64,000 nucleotides of DNA, taken from positions 50,367,214-50,431,213 of the forward strand of contig NC_030381.2 of NCBI RefSeq assembly GCF_001625215.2, given 5' to 3'. The notes beneath the pieces are model-generated. The model saw only the letters and a program-made list of their open reading frames with translations. It did no database searches and was not told the DNA's origin. Below are positions 48,401-59,134 of this stretch, in pieces (the first letter of the stretch is position 1; each line of letters opens with the position of its first letter). This DNA comes from Daucus carota subsp. sativus. Lineage: Eukaryota > Streptophyta > Magnoliopsida > Apiales > Apiaceae. The position numbers and the translations under genes were made by a program.

Positions 48401-48631
48401 GAAGATGTTGCCCGGGAGCAAATGATGGATTTGATGAGGAAGAAATGGACCCAATTAAACAAATGTCGATTTTCGGACAATCAAAATCCTTTGTCTTGGC
48501 ATTTTGTAGATATTATGCTAAATCTAGTCAGGGCAGCTCACTGCATGTATAATGCTGGAGAAGATGGCTATGCTGATGAAGATGGTATAAGCAGAGATAC
48601 TTTCTTTTCCCTTCTTGTTGAGCCTATATGA
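45429..48631 (+). CDS. TPS2: TPS-b terpene synthase (monoterpene synthase-like)
   Basis: Seven exons: 45429-45653, 45754-46018, 46281-46650, 47364-47582, 47675-47813, 47934-48182, 48335-48631. They give 587 residues. Residues 1-50 form a likely plastid transit peptide. RRX8W is intact (Arg52-Arg53, Trp62), as are RDR (302-304), DDVYD (339-343) and DDYGTSSAE (483-491). Predicted to convert geranyl diphosphate into a monoterpene, probably cyclic, in plastids; the product cannot be read from sequence. It is nearly identical to TPS3 across all exons and most introns, so the two arose by a recent duplication, and clearly more distant from TPS1. Intron 3 (46651-47363) holds a 295-bp Stowaway MITE and a short AT dinucleotide run before the acceptor. 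The promoter carries a private MITE. Splice sites and frame are undamaged, so the gene looks functional. Confidence 0.92.
46819..47113. mobile_element. Stowaway MITE inside TPS2 intron 3
   Basis: Termini CTCCCTCCGTCCCATTTTAT and, reverse-complemented, CTCCCTCCGTCCCAATTTAT. TA flanks both sides (46817-46818, 47114-47115). The matching site in TPS3 intron 3 is empty with a single TA, so the insertion followed the TPS2/TPS3 split. Confidence 0.92.
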
Positions 48632-49284
48632 ATGTTCTTTCTCTGCTCCTGCTTGCGTTTATAGTAAGGTGCCTGCAGGTAGCACCAAGGTTACGGTTGT
48701 AGTGAATGATAACTGGTTTGGGATTTTAGCTCAATATGTTCAAGATGAGTTTGAGATTGTTTAATTAACCATAAGGTTGTCTGATTTAATATTTGTGTCG
48801 AAATCATACTCGATTCTATTGAAGGTAAATATAATTCTTTCAAATCCTGAATTATAAATTGTTTTTAGATTTTGGAGTTTTATTTTACCACAGTTTTGTG
48901 ATATTTTGTGATATTTCATAATATAGTGGATTTTGATGAATTTATTAATATTTTTATTATTAATAAATCTCTCCAACATCTTTAATTTTTAAAAGATTTA
49001 TGTTACAAAAGTACATATTTTGAAGTTTGAATTAACCAAGGTTGTGAAATTCGGAAACGGTTCAACTTGGTTTTGTTCTTGAAAAAACGAGCACTCTCGG
49101 AACATGTAATCGGATATCAATTTCTCATATTTTCTAGTATTTTAAATTTATATCACTATATTAGTAATAAACTAATAATAATTTAAATCAGAACTCAATA
49201 TATTCAAAACAAATAAAAATTTACTAGCATCACTGGTCACTAACATGTCATTGAATTTTTATTTGAAAGTTTTGACTGAAACAG

Positions 49285-49490
49285 TCAACTCCAAGTATTA
49301 GAGTATAGTTCGTTAGACTGTGAATCAGGCGTTAACATGGTTGTTTTTGTGCTGTAGTAGTGGATGGATTTGTTCCTCAAGCGTTATATAGTGGAGGCGC
49401 GGTGGTATCATGGAGTTTATAGTGGAACTTCCTGATATTGTAGGCTTGGCATATGAAATTTTTCGACTATATGATGACCTTTATTTTTCG
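49285..49490 (+). pseudogene. Terpene synthase exon 6 fragment (TPS1-type) with internal deletion
   Basis: The segment matches the end of TPS1 intron 5 (GTTAGACTG, GAGGCGTTAACA-like, TTTTTGTGCTGTAG) and the start of exon 6 (TGGATGGATTTGTT...). After TATCATGG it jumps to AGTTTATAGTGGAACTTCC, skipping the 119 bp found in TPS1 between two TCATGG hexamers (43575-43580 and 43694-43699). The match continues through GGCTTGGCATATGAAATTTT to TGATGACC and then stops. It is closer to TPS1 than to TPS2 or TPS3 and has no flanking exons. Confidence 0.88.
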
Positions 49491-49879
49491 ACTATTTTAA
49501 TTAATAAAATAAATGTGTATGTATTATCATTATATTTATAAGGATGTAAAGTAAAACAACTTAGACACATATTTTTTAAATTTTTTTAGGAATCTCTAAT
49601 ATTTCTGTTGAGATAATATTAGAAAAACCTATAAAGAGTAGGTTTTCTTTGTCATTTGAAAACGTTCTATAACATTATTTTTGTGTTCCAACGTACTAGT
49701 TATACTGCAGTGGTAATGGTAGCAAAACCTCTTTCTGTACAACGAAACTGACAAATGTACGAATAATTTATTTAATATTTATATTTCCCGTTTTAATAAA
49801 ATTATTAGTTGGACGTCAAATTTGTTGGTTGGGATCTATTTGATAAACGGTCTTTCAACAGAAAATCCTTTGATAAATT

Positions 49880-50300
49880 AAGGTCCAGACTGATCAAATT
49901 ACACATGAGTTTATAATAATACACGTGTTTAAAGTGTAGATGTTATTTAGAAGAAAAACCAGCTGCAAGTTGCATGCTTGGAATTTTCCTGATCACTGAT
50001 CCACCGTCCACGGACCATGCTTAGGGCCCGGGAAATTACTTCAAACCTACCCACCTGACGGTATCTAGAACGGATGCGGGTTCGGTGCGGATACTATCTC
50101 ATGTATTATCCTTTCATTTAGATTCAAGAACTCATATGGAATATTTGGTACTCGAACATGATTTTGGATATATTAATATTTGTTTTAGATAAATAATGTA
50201 TAAGAAATTAAAATATTATCGAGTCCGATATTCATGTCGAAAATTTAACCTAACATAAGGTATCTCTGAAAATTTAGCACGTTAGTGTGTGATCTCCTCG
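49880..50300. repeat. Duplicated TPS intergenic block
   Basis: Aligns with about 44690-44980 between TPS1 and TPS2: shared AAATTACACATG, ACACGTGTTTA, GGAATTTTCC, GATCACTGATCCAC and GGGAAATTACTTCA in order. This block includes an added stretch (about 50080-50240). It marks the relic as half of a duplicated two-gene unit. Confidence 0.75.
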
Positions 50301-50639
50301 TTACCACTAATATCAATATCCTTTATTAAAAAACAAAACCTCATTTCGGTGGAATATCACAAGTATGTCATCATATCTCATATTTAATTATTATTATTAT
50401 TATATTCCTATTTTTTTATTATTATTATTATTATTTTATAAAAAATATTATACTCCTACTAAAATACAAGAAGGTATAACTTGAAAAAAAACTCCTTTCT
50501 TGACCATACTTTCTTGGAAAGAACTCCATTCTTGACCATACGCTTATGAAAAGGCTTTTTCCTCTCACTTTCTATTTAATATTGGATTAGTTTCATATAA
50601 TTTTTTGTTTAATAATAATATTTATTGTACCATTATAAA

Positions 50640-51960
50640 AAAAATTCATATTGATTAGGATTTTATATATGATTATTATACTAAAAGATTTTCATATTAC
50701 TTAGGATTTTATAACTATTATGAAAATACTTTCATATTGGTTAATATCAATAGAGTTAAATCGCTAAAAACATTATGCGTTTGAATTTTTAAAATTCAAA
50801 CAATTAAATTTATGAAACACTGCGATAAAATTTTTATTATGTTTGAAACTTCGTAGATTATCAAAAGTACCATATAAAAAGGTACCAAATTTTAGTTATT
50901 ATCGTAATATTTTATTTGATTATCATCAAATAATTTTTTTATTTATCAATTATTATTATTGTTGGATGAGCTTCATTCAATTTTTTATTAAATTTATTAA
51001 ACAATATTAATCATTATACTATTATAAAAATACTTCCATATTGATTAGGATTTTATGATTACTATACTTAAAGATTTCATATTAGTTAGGATATTATAAT
51101 TATAATTATATTATTATGAAAGTACTTTCATATTGGTTAGTATTTTGTAATGTAACATACTCCAGCAATAGAGTTAAATGGTTAAAAAAATTATTCGTTT
51201 TAATATTTAAACTCAAACAATTTAATTTTTGAAACACTTCTATAGAATTTCACTTATGCTTGAAACTCCTTTCTAGTAAAATATCAAAAGTACCATATAT
51301 TAAGATATCAATTTCAGTATTCATCATATTATTTTATTTGATAATCATCATCTAATTTTTTTTATTACGATTATTATTATACTATTATAAAATATTCATA
51401 TTTGTCATGATTTTTTAATATATCAGTTATCCTACTAACAGAATTTATATCACCAACAAAATTATTTGTTTAACTTATTAAAACTCAATCCATTTAGTTT
51501 ATGAAACAATTCGGTAAAAATCCTATTATATTTCAGAATTCAAATAAAATAGGAGTTTATATTGATATTATCCCAAATCCATATTATCCATATATATATA
51601 AGTGAAACCCTTTTTAGTAAAGTATCGGAAATACCAAATACCAAAATTTATTTATCATGATATTTTTTTATTTTAATAATATTATACTATCATGAAACGA
51701 CTTTCATGGTGGTCAAGATTTTGTAATATAATGATTATTCCACTAATAGAATTAAATCTTTAATAAAATTATTCGTTTTAATTTCCAAAACTCAAACAAT
51801 TTATTTATAGAATTATACTGCCAACAAAAATATCTGTTTTGATTTTAAAATTCAAATAATTTAATTTATAAGCAACTCTATGAAATTCATGTCATATTTT
51901 TAGAATTCAAATAAATGAAAAGTTGATATTGATATCATTAGTCAAATCTATATTAAAAAA
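50640..51960. repeat. Irregular diverged repeats in AT-rich DNA
   Basis: Four or five diverged modules with TTCATATTGGTTAGNATTTT, AGAGTTAAAT, TTATTCGTTT, AACTCAAACAATTTA and TATGAAACA in order. Anchors at about 50811, 51228, 51501 and 51801 show unequal spacing. ATT microsatellites precede it (about 50385-50435). Confidence 0.65.
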
Positions 51961-52244
51961 AAAATTAATTTATATCATTCTCTTCACAAGATTATAATAA
52001 AGAAGAAAAAGATGATGACATGACAAATGCAAACTATCCCGATAATAAGTTCCAGCCACTTCCACTGCTACCATTATAATGGTTTATAATAGTTCCCCTG
52101 CTAAGGCTTATGATAAAAGTATCAAAACACAAAAATTTGTTTTAAAAAAATTGATAACAAATTAATTTTGAATTAAAATAGATTAACTTAAAATAGTTTA
52201 AATTAATTTTGAATTAAAATAGTTTAAATTAATTTTGAATTAAA

Positions 52245-52291
52245 ATAGAATTCTAAATGAATTTTAAGTTAAAATTCATTTAGAATTCTAT
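52245..52291. repeat. Perfect inverted repeat, 23-bp arms with 1-bp centre
   Basis: The left arm (52245-52267, core AGAATTCTAAATGAATTTTA) is exactly reverse-complemented at 52269-52291. It follows two to three copies of a TTTAAATTAATTTTGAATTA repeat. Confidence 0.9.
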
Positions 52292-52764
52292 ATTAATTTA
52301 TTAAATAACTATTGAAATAAGCAGCACTGCTAGGCTAATAGGAACTTCAACTAGCTTTACACATAAGATATCTATTAGATTTCTGAATAATTATGAATTA
52401 AAAAAGTTAAATTATATTAACAATTAAAAAAATTTAAGTCAACTTATATTTGCTGCTGGATATTTTTCCGTCTTTTTCAAAATCATAACAACTTAATAAT
52501 TTTATTAATATAAAATCTTTCATTCTACCTTTTATTCTGAAATAAATTCCTATGGCTATCATAATATGTAATTTCTTAAAGAAAATTCAAAACTCAAAAA
52601 TAGGATCAAGTGATTATAGAAAGATTTGCATCTAAACAATTATAGTATAAATAAATATATTAAGAAGGTGATAATACAATCAAATAAAAATATTATAATT
52701 ATAAAAAATAATAATTTAAAAATGAAAGTTTTTTAAACCCATGTTTGGCGGTGGTAAACTAGTA

Positions 52765-53067
52765 TTCCCTCCGTCCCACCAGGTTCTTTAGAGTTTCCTT
52801 TTTTGGATGTCCCATCCAATTCTTTACATTCCAAAACTTACCAAAAATAGTCAATGGGTCCCACCACTTCCCAACTTTTCCTCCCTTTTCACACTACTTT
52901 TACTCCCTCTTCACACTACTTTTACTCCACTATCTCTCTTTTATTCATTAAAAATTGATGGGTCCCACCACTTCATCCACTTTTCTTCCTCTTTTCCACT
53001 ACTTTATACATATTTCTTAACCTCCGTGCCCAAACCAAACGTAAAGAATTGGCTGGGACGGAGGGAG
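52765..53067. mobile_element. Stowaway MITE upstream of TPS3
   Basis: Termini TTCCCTCCGTCCCACCAGGT and, reverse-complemented, CTCCCTCCGTCCCAGCCAAT, flanked by TA on both sides (52763-52764, 53068-53069). It lies about 216 bp before the TPS3 ATG. Confidence 0.88.
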
Positions 53068-53236
53068 TATTACTTAAAATAGACTTTGGGATTTCGTTTG
53101 GCAGAAGTTACAACATTATGCGAATTGGATGTCACTGGTCCAGTTGTGGAATTCTAATTGGTGCATTCCGACAAACTACAAACACCTAGTACACCAAACT
53201 TGAAGACACAAGTGTGTTGTACTGGGTACACATGAC

Positions 53237-53244
53237 TATATATA
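53237..53244 (+). promoter_or_regulatory. TATA box of TPS3
   Basis: TATATATA, 39 bp before the ATG at 53284, closer than in TPS1 and TPS2, implying a very short leader. The shared TTGAAGACA lies at 53200-53208. Confidence 0.4.
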
Positions 53245-53283
53245 CCACTGAGAATCTTATTTGTGTTTCAGATTCTCTCTACT

Positions 53284-56176
53284 ATGGCCTCTGTGTTTCT
53301 GAATTCTCCCTTGGTCACCTGCCGCCACTTGAGAAGATCCCTCCCATGCAAACCTAAGTTTGTGACAATAAGCAGGTCAGTTGTCGAATTCGGCACAGGA
53401 ACCGAGGGATCTTTTTCACCAGAGCCTCTCAGGAGGCGATCAGGAAATTATAAACCTTGCATGTGGGACAACAATTTCTTGCAGTCTTTGAAAACCAACT
53501 ACACGGTGTGTTTTTGCTGTTTTTATCTATATATGTTGTTCTTAAGACACAAATATGATTGCATATTTTACTGAGTACTGAATGAGGTTTTAAGAAAACT
53601 CTGAACAGGGTGAACCAATCAATGCACGAGCTTCTATGTTGAAAGAAGAGGTCCGTTTGATGTTCGATGATGCTGTTGAGCCGCTAGATCAACTCGAGCT
53701 GATCGATCTCTTGCAAAGACTTGGCCTAGCTTATCATTATGAGGAAGAAATACAGCGCACCTTGAAGAAGATTCAGAATGGTGAGATTATTGTTGACGAT
53801 CGGGAAAAGGACTTGCATGCTACTGCTCTGGAATTTAGACTTCTTAGACAACATGGATTTTTTATATCCCCAGGTAATTATATCGTTTTTTTTTTTGATT
53901 CTTTGGGGACCATACATCTAAAAGTATATATGAATACACCTATAAACTAAAAGAATTAAAATGTATGCAGTGTAATTTTGATTGAAAAGGCCATGTCCCT
54001 AAAGGGACCAGATGCCTTTAAAGAGGCTACCACAGGGACCGCGCATTTTGTGGTACAGACCTCTAATTTGTTCATCCTAACTCATATACCATCTTCAACA
54101 GAGGGTTTCAAGCGATTCATGGAAAATGGGAACTTCATGTGTTCCGGTGCAGATATCAAAGGGATGTTGAGTTTGTATGAGGCCTCGTACTTCTCCATTG
54201 AAGGAGAGACATTAATGGAGACTGCTTGGTGCTTTACAAACAAATTGCTTAGAGAGTGTTTTCATAATATTACTGACGTGGATGTCCAGATTCAAGTTAG
54301 ACATGCTTTAGAGCTTCCACTGCAGTGGAGGATTGCAAGTTATGATGCGAGATGGAATATAGATCTTTATAAAAGAAGTAGTGACATGATCCCGGCAGTT
54401 TTTGAATTTGCAAAGCTGGACTTCAACATTAGGCAAGGATCTAACCAAAAGGAGCTGAAGGATTTGTCCAGGTAGTAAACTTATATTTGTGGTTAAATAT
54501 CAAGTAGGTGACTGACTGCGTTCAACACTCATTGAAAATTTGACTCAAGCTGATCATTAATTAACTTAATTTGATCATTTTGTCAAAGTCAAAAATTAAA
54601 ATTATCCAAAATTGAAAAATGGTAACGTGGGAGGGTAGAACTCATTTCGGGTTTCAATATGGTTACGGAAACTTGCTATTTGGCTCACAGAATCATGATA
54701 AAACCTGGTTTTGATTCTCCCTATCAATGAGGTTCTTCTGTTTTGGAAGAGATATGCCTCTTATTTATCTCTTCTATGCTCTTAAAAATCTCTTTCTGAC
54801 TCACTGCCATTACTAGTTCTCTGACAACTCCTTTATTCCGGAGCATCCAGTCCTTCTTTTATAAAAAATATATAAATTAATATCTTCTATATAGGTGGTG
54901 GTGTACATTGGGGATGGCAGAGATACTTCCCTTCGCCAGAGATAGGTTGGTGGCCTCATACATATGGAGTTTGGGGGTTTCAAGCCGGCCTCAGGACCGC
55001 CATTGCAGAGTACAATTAACTAAATTAATTGAACTGGTCGGTGTATATGACGACGTTTATGATGTCTACGGTACTCTGGATGAACTTGAATTGTTCACAG
55101 ATGTCGTAAAGAGGTTTGAGCTTCTTAATATTCTTGTCTCATTTTCATAATACATGACACAAAACAGGTCACTACTATAATTTTATTCATATGGGGACTT
55201 TTCAGATGGGATGTATCTGCAATAAACGAGCTTCCTTACTATATGAAGATTTGCTTCCTGTCCTTTTACAACTTTGTTCATGAAACGTCTTTCGACATCC
55301 TCAAGAAACAGAACACTGAAATTTTACCACACCAAAGAAAATGGGTATTCTTTCCCAACTAGCTTCTACTAATGATCAATTTTTTCCTTAAAGAAGAATC
55401 TATTTACTTTATTCAGTTTGCAAGGCATGCAGCCATTAAGATTGTTAATCTACGTTGTAGTGGACCGATTTGTTCAAGCATCAGCTAGTTGAGTCGCGTT
55501 GGTACCATGGGGGACACCGGCCAACAATGAAAGAGTACTTGAGCAATGGATTTGTGACCATAGGAGGCCCCATTGGAGTGCTTTACTCCTACATCTGCAC
55601 AGCAGATCTGATTAAAGAAGAAGAGATGGAGTTTATAGAAGGCCTTCCAGATATTGTACGCTTAGCATGTGAAATCCTTCGATTAGCTGATGATTATGGA
55701 ACCTCATCGGTAATCATAAATCTAAATATTTGCGAACTTGGGTGCTACATTTAAATAGATGCAAAATCGACTTTTGTTTGTGCAAACCGGTAGCCGAACT
55801 TTATATGTTTTTACATTTTGATGGCCGAAATTCCAAATTTGCAATATGGTCAGGAGATATTACATGTGTTTTGTTGCAGGCAGAGTTAAAAAGAGGAGAT
55901 GTTCCGTCATCAATACAGTGCTACATGTCTGATAATGGTGTTTCGGAAGATGTTGCCCGGGAGCAAATGATGGATTTGATGAGGAAGAAATGGACACAAG
56001 TAAACAAATGTCGATTTTCGGACAATCAAAATCCTTTGTCTTGGCATTTTGTAGATATTATGCTAAATCTAGTCAGGGCAGCTCACTGCATGTATAATGC
56101 TGGAGAAGATGGCTATGCTGATGAAGATGGTATAAGCAGAGATACTTTCTTTTCCCTTCTTGTTGAGCCTGTATAA
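53284..56176 (+). CDS. TPS3: TPS-b terpene synthase (monoterpene synthase-like), TPS2 paralogue
   Basis: Seven exons: 53284-53505, 53609-53873, 54102-54471, 54895-55113, 55206-55344, 55461-55709, 55880-56176. They give 586 residues. Differences from TPS2 are few and scattered, and exons 3-7 have the same lengths in both genes. RRX8W (Trp61), RDR, DDVYD (338-342) and DDYGTSSAE (482-490) are intact. Predicted plastid enzyme acting on geranyl diphosphate. Intron 2 contains about 124 bp of in-frame open sequence before exon 3 (from 53978), which would allow intron-retained reading but is most simply chance. The 3' flank has a 411-bp insertion (56217-56627) missing from TPS2. TPS3 is followed by about 4.5 kb without a gene. 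Confidence 0.92.
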
Positions 56177-56216
56177 ATGTTCTTTCTGAATCGTGCCGTG
56201 CCGGCATGTAGCACCA

Positions 56217-56627
56217 GAAGGTGGCAATATGGTTGCAAAATCATTAAACCAATCCAAACCAAAATAAAATTGTGAATTTGGATCAATAAAATCAAATTTA
56301 GAAAAATGGATTTAGTTTAGTTTCTAATCTCACATCTCTCACAAAATATGAATCTATTTATACGTGTGTCTTCTTTATTTCTTTTTATAAGTTATAGCTT
56401 GAACCACTACATCAACTCATACAGTCACACATGCTATTGTTATATTTACTTTTCATTATTTTGTTCATTATAATATTTATTTTTACTTATTAAACTAGTT
56501 TACCCCTAATTTAAACTAAAACCATAACCACATTTATTAATATATGATTTGCAAATGGTTTTGATTTATTTATCAAACTAAATCTATTTTATAAGAATAA
56601 GAACAAAATCAATTACACATTTTGCCA
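56217..56627. mobile_element. Insertion in the TPS3 3' flank, family uncertain
   Basis: Absent from the aligned TPS2 flank. Bordered by AGCACCA (56210-56216) and AGCATCA (56628-56634), a probable imperfect 7-bp duplication. The ends share GGCAAT/AATGG against ATTTTGCC only weakly. AT-rich and non-coding. Confidence 0.5.
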
Positions 56628-57415
56628 GCATCAAGGTTACGGTTGATGGCTTTGGAGGTTGTATTAATGAATGATAACTTTCATAGATGGTTGATGTTCA
56701 ACTCTATTCTATTGGGATTTTGGCTCAAAATGTTGAGGATGAGTTTAAGATCGTTTAATCAAGGACAACGTTCTGTATTTTCATTGAAATCATGCTCCAT
56801 GAGGGTGAAAAAATATCTTTAAAATCCAGATGAGTTGGAAATTGTTTTTAAAGTGTTATTCTACCATAATTTCTTAAAATATATTAACATTTAATGAATT
56901 GTAAAATGTGATTTTTTTTTATTTTACAATATAGTGGATGATGAAATTTTTAGTATATTTATTATTTTATAAGTCTAACCTATATCTTTAAAATTTTAAA
57001 AAGATTTGCGTTTCTACAGTATATACTCTATATAAATTTCATCAGATTGGTGAAATCAAAATCAGTAACAATTTATTAAATTTTATGAATTATATTTTGT
57101 ATATAATATATAATCTCTATGATATGTGATAATATAAGGATTATTGATTTAAGTAAAATTTCAATATCACGCGCTCATTACAAACACATAAATATTTTGT
57201 GTAATTATCATGTTGACCTGTAAATATTAAAATAAATATTATAAATAATTTTACAAAACTATTAAACTTCATGAGTTTCATTGATTGTTCATAAAAATGA
57301 TGGAGTGCTAGAATTAATTTTTTTTAATTATGCTAGTATTATTTTAAATTATATGATATTAATTTCTTAAAATTGTAAAATAATAATTATTTATAACTGT
57401 CAATCAATTTAATTC

Positions 57416-58690
57416 GGCTAAGAACTTGAAGTTGTATTATTTTGTTACTTTGGATCGTTAATAATGGTGCACCAACATCAATTATTTTGTTAGTTTGGAT
57501 GGATGGATAATAATGATGTACCAAAATCAATTATTTTGTTGGTTTGAATAGTTAATAATGGTGTATCAAAATCGTTTGTCTTTGATTTTCAAAAGATGTC
57601 GACTCCAAAATGGCAGTCATGGCTAACTATTTGCTGAAACTAACTGGAAACAATTTCACGAAAAGGTAGCTAAGCTTGAAATTTACTTCTGGTCAGGGTT
57701 CTGTCCAACTTGTTGGTAGTTACCAGAAACTACAGGAAAACAGGAAACAAGAAGAGCGTCTCCCATGGTTTATTTTATTTGGAGTTCTTAAATTTAATCC
57801 GGCCAGGAAAAGAGTATAAAATTTGTTTCAAAACACTTCTGACTCTTAAGAATTCTTCTTGGTGGGTGTATTCAAGCCTTAAAATTTAATTTTAAAAAAT
57901 TCTTTTCTTTGATTATGTTCGAACCTTAAAATTCGCATATGAGATATTGAAAATTCAATCTAATGATATCAGCTACAAATGAACGACCAAACTTTTTGCA
58001 TGTCTGAAAAACGAGCAATAGGAAGAGGAAAACTCCCAGCATTATTCGCAACCTTAGTCTACATAGCAGGACTTCTAGTTAGATGCCCCATTAGCTGGTC
58101 GTTCTTTCAGAACTCTATCCTCTTCCAAGCGTTTGAAGACCGCCTGCTTGTGTAGAGACCCACTCCTGACTCCTCTTATCAGGGTAGCACGCTCTTCCGG
58201 AGCAACCGCTTGAATGGGCGAGTGAATTTAATAATATATCATAAATTGTTTTCAAAAAAATAAATAATATAACATAAATTATATAATATATAGTATAGTA
58301 TTTCTCTCACTATCTTGTCTTTCTACTCCAATAAATATAAATTATTCTCAATAACAAACAGATATTAAAAAAAGAGAGTATAAAAAATATTATTGAAAAT
58401 GAATACTAATTAAAATAATAAGATTAATATCTATGGTATATTAATGAAGAGTATGTTAAGAGTTTTTTGGAAATATTTTATTCATACTGAGGACAAAGTT
58501 TGTAAAACCATACAGCAAAGATGATGAACTTAAATGAAAATTGTCAGAGGAAAAACTCCCGGCGAATTTTAATTGTTATCTTATATATGTTATGTAGGTT
58601 TTAACTCACCAGAAAAAGTAGTGTATATTTTTCAAAAATAATTTCAATATTGTTTATTTTGAACAATAATAGAATACAAATGGAAGTGTC
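57416..58690. repeat. Segmental tandem duplication, copy 1
   Basis: Aligns with about 59040-60426. Shared landmarks in order: TTTGCTGAAACTAAYTGGAA, GAAATTTACTTCTGGTCAG, CATTCGCAACCTTAG-like, GGTCGTTCTTTCAGAACTCT, CCAAGCGTTTG, ACCGCCTGCTTGT, CTCTTATCAGGGTAGCAC, TCTTCCGGAGCAACCG, ACCATACAGCAAAGAT and TTTTAACTCACCAGAAAAAG. Confidence 0.85.
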
Positions 58691-59023
58691 TAGGCAGGTT
58701 TGGTTTTTGATACTTAGAGCATCTAGAATGAGGTTAGCTAATCTTGGCTAAATTGGACCTCTTAAACATCATGAAAAATTTGTTGAATGTGTGGAATAAT
58801 GTGTCATGATAAATAGTACATCACTAAAAAATCCAAAATATGTTCAAGCTTCTAACTTTAAAAATCTAAAAAAATCACAGTCTGCTTCACTCATCGATCT
58901 TTACCGTAAGAGAATTAATATCAAAATATTATTAATGCAAAATATAAGTGAATTTTCTTTTTAATTGTAGATTCAATTTTTTACAATTCTAAAATAGTAT
59001 TGTATAATTTTTAATCTAAAATT

Positions 59024-59134
59024 GTTCAATTTAACTCGGCTAATTCAGAACTAGAAGTAGTATTATTTTATTAGTTTGTTCAATTTAACTCTCGGCTAAT
59101 TCAGAACTAGAAGTAGTATTATTTTATTAGTTTG
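59024..59134. repeat. 54-bp tandem duplication at the start of copy 2
   Basis: GTTCAATTTAACTCGGCTAA... recurs after 54 bp as GTTCAATTTAACTCTCGGCT..., the second copy having two extra bases. Both continue through CAGAACTAGAAGTAGTATTA. Confidence 0.85.

Larger units (their letters stand above)
48632..53283. other. TPS2-TPS3 intergenic region with relic and AT-rich insert
   Basis: About 4.65 kb. 48660-49010 is a 3' flank shared with TPS3. A terpene synthase scrap lies at 49285-49490 and a duplicated intergenic block at about 49880-50300. About 50310-52740 is an extra, very AT-rich segment with irregular internal repeats and no counterpart between TPS1 and TPS2. A Stowaway MITE sits at 52765-53067. 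No intact gene. Confidence 0.6.

Noticed and set aside
53978-54101. In-frame open sequence before TPS3 exon 3, mirrored in TPS2, suggesting a longer exon
   Set aside because: A good acceptor precedes the conserved EGFKRF block in all three genes, TPS1 has no such extension, and the frame is not open back to exon 2.
58715-58760. AGAGCATCTAGAATGAGG, like a MITE terminus
   Set aside because: Only one end is seen; no inverted partner within 1 kb.
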